A model generated the notes under the pieces. That model had not been told where the DNA came from, did not search any database, and worked only from the letters and a program-made list of their open reading frames with translations. DNA of 64,000 nt from an uncultured Colwellia sp. (GTDB lineage: Bacteria; Pseudomonadota; Gammaproteobacteria; Enterobacterales; Alteromonadaceae): the NCBI GenBank assembly GCA_913058395.1, contig CAJXQI010000003.1:62001-126000 (forward strand). Direction: 5' to 3'. The stretch's first letter is position 1. Each line of letters starts with the position of its first letter. The translations under genes were made by a program, and so were the position numbers. Positions 62,066 through 64,000 of this stretch are shown here, piece by piece.

Positions 62066-62443
62066 TTAAGTATTACTTCGTAATTGCCAAACACATGCCA
62101 GCGTAAGCAGAGCAAAGAAAACAGGGTCTGACCAACCCAAGCTAGAAAACGTACCAATAAAGCAGGCGTATGTAGTAATAGCAAAACCTATGCTGTTAGT
62201 TAATGCCAAACTTAGTAGTAACTTTTTAATCGCCTGACTCTTTGCTTCAATCTCGCGAAACATAAAGGCTACAATGCCTATTCCCGCAAGAAATATACTG
62301 TTGTGTTGCGACAAAAAAAGTGAATATTTGTCGTTAATTTCTAAGCCATATAATGGCCACAGTAGCGTAGGAATAAAAAATAAAGCAAAAGCAAAGATAA
62401 AATAAATTGTGCTATGTATGGTCAAAAATGTTTTGATGCTCAT
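62066..62443 (-). CDS. Small four-helix membrane protein, unknown
   Basis: 125 residues with about four hydrophobic segments (FLTIHSTIYFIFAFALFFIP, SIFLAGIGIVAFMF, LLLSLALTNSIGFAITTYA, PVFFALLTLACVWQL). AGGAG precedes the ATG. It follows the YdhR-like gene by 42 bases and is probably cotranscribed. Family not recognised. Confidence 0.7.
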   Translation of the reverse strand: MSIKTFLTIHSTIYFIFAFALFFIPTLLWPLYGLEINDKYSLFLSQHNSIFLAGIGIVAFMFREIEAKSQAIKKLLLSLALTNSIGFAITTYACFIGTFSSLGWSDPVFFALLTLACVWQLRSNT

Positions 62444-62485
62444 TTGCTGCTCCTGTTTAATTTTGTAGATAAACCAGCAAAAAGG

Positions 62486-62791
62486 TTATTTAAATGCACC
62501 GTGGTTGATGCTAGTTAAACTTTCATTTACATCAAAAATTTTACTGATAACTTCATTAACGCCGAAGCTTTTAAGGCGAGCAGCGTGCATGGCTAAATAT
62601 GCCAAAGCTGTTTCTTCACTTTCAAATAAATAGATACCGCCGCCTTCTTTATCTTTTTCACTTTCTGTCCAAATTTTCCAAATAAAGCCTGGTTCTTGAT
62701 TAATAGACTCGGCAAGATCTTTTAAAGTGCTTGCCATTTCATCACCAAATGGGCCGTTAAATGCGAAATGTAGTTGTAGTAATTTTTTCAT
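62486..62791 (-). CDS. YdhR-like putative monooxygenase
   Basis: 101 residues. The block [37 protein letters not shown] and [16 protein letters not shown] match the YdhR family (ferredoxin-like small monooxygenase). YdhR substrates are not settled. AGAGG lies before the ATG. First gene of a two-gene unit; a LysR gene is divergent and may control it. Confidence 0.88.
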   Translation of the reverse strand: MKKLLQLHFAFNGPFGDEMASTLKDLAESINQEPGFIWKIWTESEKDKEGGGIYLFESEETALAYLAMHAARLKSFGVNEVISKIFDVNESLTSINHGAFK

Positions 62792-62907
62792 GGTATTGCC
62801 TCTATTTGTCTATGTTGAGTAACGTCGTTTTAATAAACACCATTTTACTCGTAAAAAATGTACAATAAAGTTCATAATTTACTGCTTATATGTGGAAAAA
62901 ATAGACC

Positions 62908-63810
62908 ATGAGATTAAAGTCAACAATCGACCAATGGCTAACATTAATTGAAATAGATAATGCTGGTAGCATTCAAGCGGCAGCGTTACGACTCAATAAA
63001 AGCCATACCACGCTAATGTATGCGGTAAGAAAGTTAGAAGCGCAAATGGGCGTAAACCTACTTTATATTGAAGGCCGAAAGTCGGTACTTACTGAACATG
63101 CTCAAACTCTGTTGCGTCGAGCGAAGCCGATGATAGAGCAAGCACGAGAGCTTGAAGTAATAAGTAAGCAATTGTCACAAGGTGTAGAAGCAGAAATTAT
63201 TATAACGATTGATCATTTGTGTTGCCGAAGTTGGTTATATCAGCCACTTCAGCAGTTTTTATCAGTTAATAGTGCGACATCAATTCAAATTCGTGAAACT
63301 TCTTTAACGAGTACTAAAAATGCGGTAATTGAGAAAAGTGCCGATATTGCGCTTGTTAATATTCCGGTAGCAAATCATTTAGCAGAGGCGTTTGGTATTG
63401 TATATATGGTGCCTATTGTGGCGCGAACTCACGCACTCGCGTCTAAGCCAAAGGTTTGTAATGATGACCTATTAGTTGAAACGCAAATTGTTGTTCGTGA
63501 TTTGGGGGCTGATAACTCGAATGAAGAAGAAAATGCAGGTTGGTTGAAGGCTCAGCGTCGAATTACTGTTGATAGTTTTGATCATGCCATTACCGCGGTT
63601 TTATCTGGTTTAGGCTTTTGTCGGGTACCCGAACATATGTTAGAAAAGCTGAATAATAAGGTAACGGCGTTGGAAATTCAGGGCGGCTCTCGCTTTCAAA
63701 TTCCGGTGCATCTTGTCGCGCCAAAAGAAGCGAGTACGGGGATTGCTGCCAAGCAGCTTTATGAAATTTTACTCGCCGATGCAAGAAAACGCTTAGCGTC
63801 TGCCGATTAA
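62908..63810 (+). CDS. LysR family transcriptional regulator
   Basis: 300 residues. Winged helix with WLTLIEIDNAGSIQAAALRL and NKSHTTLMYAVRKLEAQMG, then an effector domain. Divergent from the YdhR-like/membrane-protein pair (116 bases apart), its likely target. No sequence evidence for the inducer. Confidence 0.9.
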   Translation: MRLKSTIDQWLTLIEIDNAGSIQAAALRLNKSHTTLMYAVRKLEAQMGVNLLYIEGRKSVLTEHAQTLLRRAKPMIEQARELEVISKQLSQGVEAEIIITIDHLCCRSWLYQPLQQFLSVNSATSIQIRETSLTSTKNAVIEKSADIALVNIPVANHLAEAFGIVYMVPIVARTHALASKPKVCNDDLLVETQIVVRDLGADNSNEEENAGWLKAQRRITVDSFDHAITAVLSGLGFCRVPEHMLEKLNNKVTALEIQGGSRFQIPVHLVAPKEASTGIAAKQLYEILLADARKRLASAD

Positions 63811-63895
63811 ACGTTACCGCTATCTGGGCAATATTTAATTGCTTAGTAATGGACTGAAAGTAAAGGCAAATTGAATGGTATAGATAAACATAAAA

Positions 63896-63918
63896 AAGGG
63901 ACGCAATTAACGTCCCTT
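63896..63918 (-). terminator. Intrinsic terminator, minus strand
   Basis: On the minus strand AAGGGACG, seven-base loop, CGTCCCTT and a T run (63897-63892). It ends a gene entering from the right edge. Confidence 0.8.
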
Positions 63919-63948
63919 GGTCATTTTATGGTTTATTCATTGGTATTG

Positions 63949-64000
63949 TTAAGGAAAGGTGATCAGGGTATTGCCTTTAGAAAAGAAAAAGCCACCACCG
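63949..64000 (-). CDS. C-terminal end of a gene entering from the right
   Basis: The minus strand holds 16 codons ending SKGNTLITFP and a TAA at 63951-63949, followed 30 bases later by a terminator. Too short to identify. Confidence 0.35.
   Translation of the reverse strand, partial: GGGFFFSKGNTLITFP

Noticed and set aside
1-64000. CRISPR arrays, tRNA or rRNA genes, IS elements, prophage
   Set aside because: Looked for regular spaced repeats, cloverleaf ends, transposase motifs and phage structural genes; none seen.

Overview
The window is low-GC gammaproteobacterial chromosome. The closest fit is a marine Alteromonadales member of the Colwelliaceae type (Colwellia, Thalassotalea and relatives). 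This is inferred from the mix of polA, engB and cytochrome c4 housekeeping genes, many secreted peptidases (M16, M1, S10), CadC-like regulators with PD40 sensor domains, and protein similarity as I recall it. No database search was possible. I see no prophage, CRISPR array, rRNA, tRNA or IS transposase.

Layout. 0-10 kb: the 5' part of prlC, a 1528-residue hybrid propeller/GGDEF/EAL sensor, gor, and a minus-strand operon of secreted hydrolases with a PD40 protein. 10-18 kb: a divergent CadC-PD40 regulator, a small periplasmic protein, polA with DnaA boxes upstream, a small RNA directly after polA, and an SPFH/ribbon-helix-helix operon with a palindromic operator candidate. 18-34 kb: a cysteine-rich microprotein, an HDOD-GAF protein, M16, S10 and M1 peptidases, a CheY-like receiver, a HutD-like protein, a small outer-membrane barrel, two cytochrome c4-type genes (one a four-heme tandem duplication), engB, msrBA, and a second small RNA homologous to the one after polA. 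34-45 kb: a second esterase/CadC-PD40 pair, a YjfB-like protein, a PhyH oxygenase, and a short run of unrelated minus-strand genes separated by integron attC-like sites with no integrase in the window, then DUF3754 and a third esterase. 45-64 kb: a GST/SigZ pair, several regulator-target pairs (LysR/dehydrogenase, LysR/DoxX, GntR/ABC transporter, YqhC/YqhD, TetR/HPP), an MltD-like transglycosylase, a CNNM/CorC-type protein and small monooxygenase-like proteins.

Most notable signals. (1) Two sibling ~90-nt sRNA genes share promoter spacing, a 5' GUUC/GAAC hairpin, a common UGUUGUA core, a pyrimidine-loop hairpin and the terminator. One lies directly after polA, the position occupied by Spot 42 in enterics. 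(2) There is an integrase-less attC cassette cluster at 39.9-41.8 kb. (3) A roughly 290-bp array of small palindromes, mostly with AGGA or TGGA at the loop, follows the cytochrome c4 terminator, and a fragment of the same element follows the M16 terminator. (4) Three esterase loci each carry short direct repeats of about 11 bp in their upstream region, two of them beside a CadC-PD40 regulator; this suggests recurring membrane-regulator/hydrolase modules.

CDS starts were moved from the longest frame where a ribosome binding site, signal peptide or family length supports a later start; these cases are stated in the entries.
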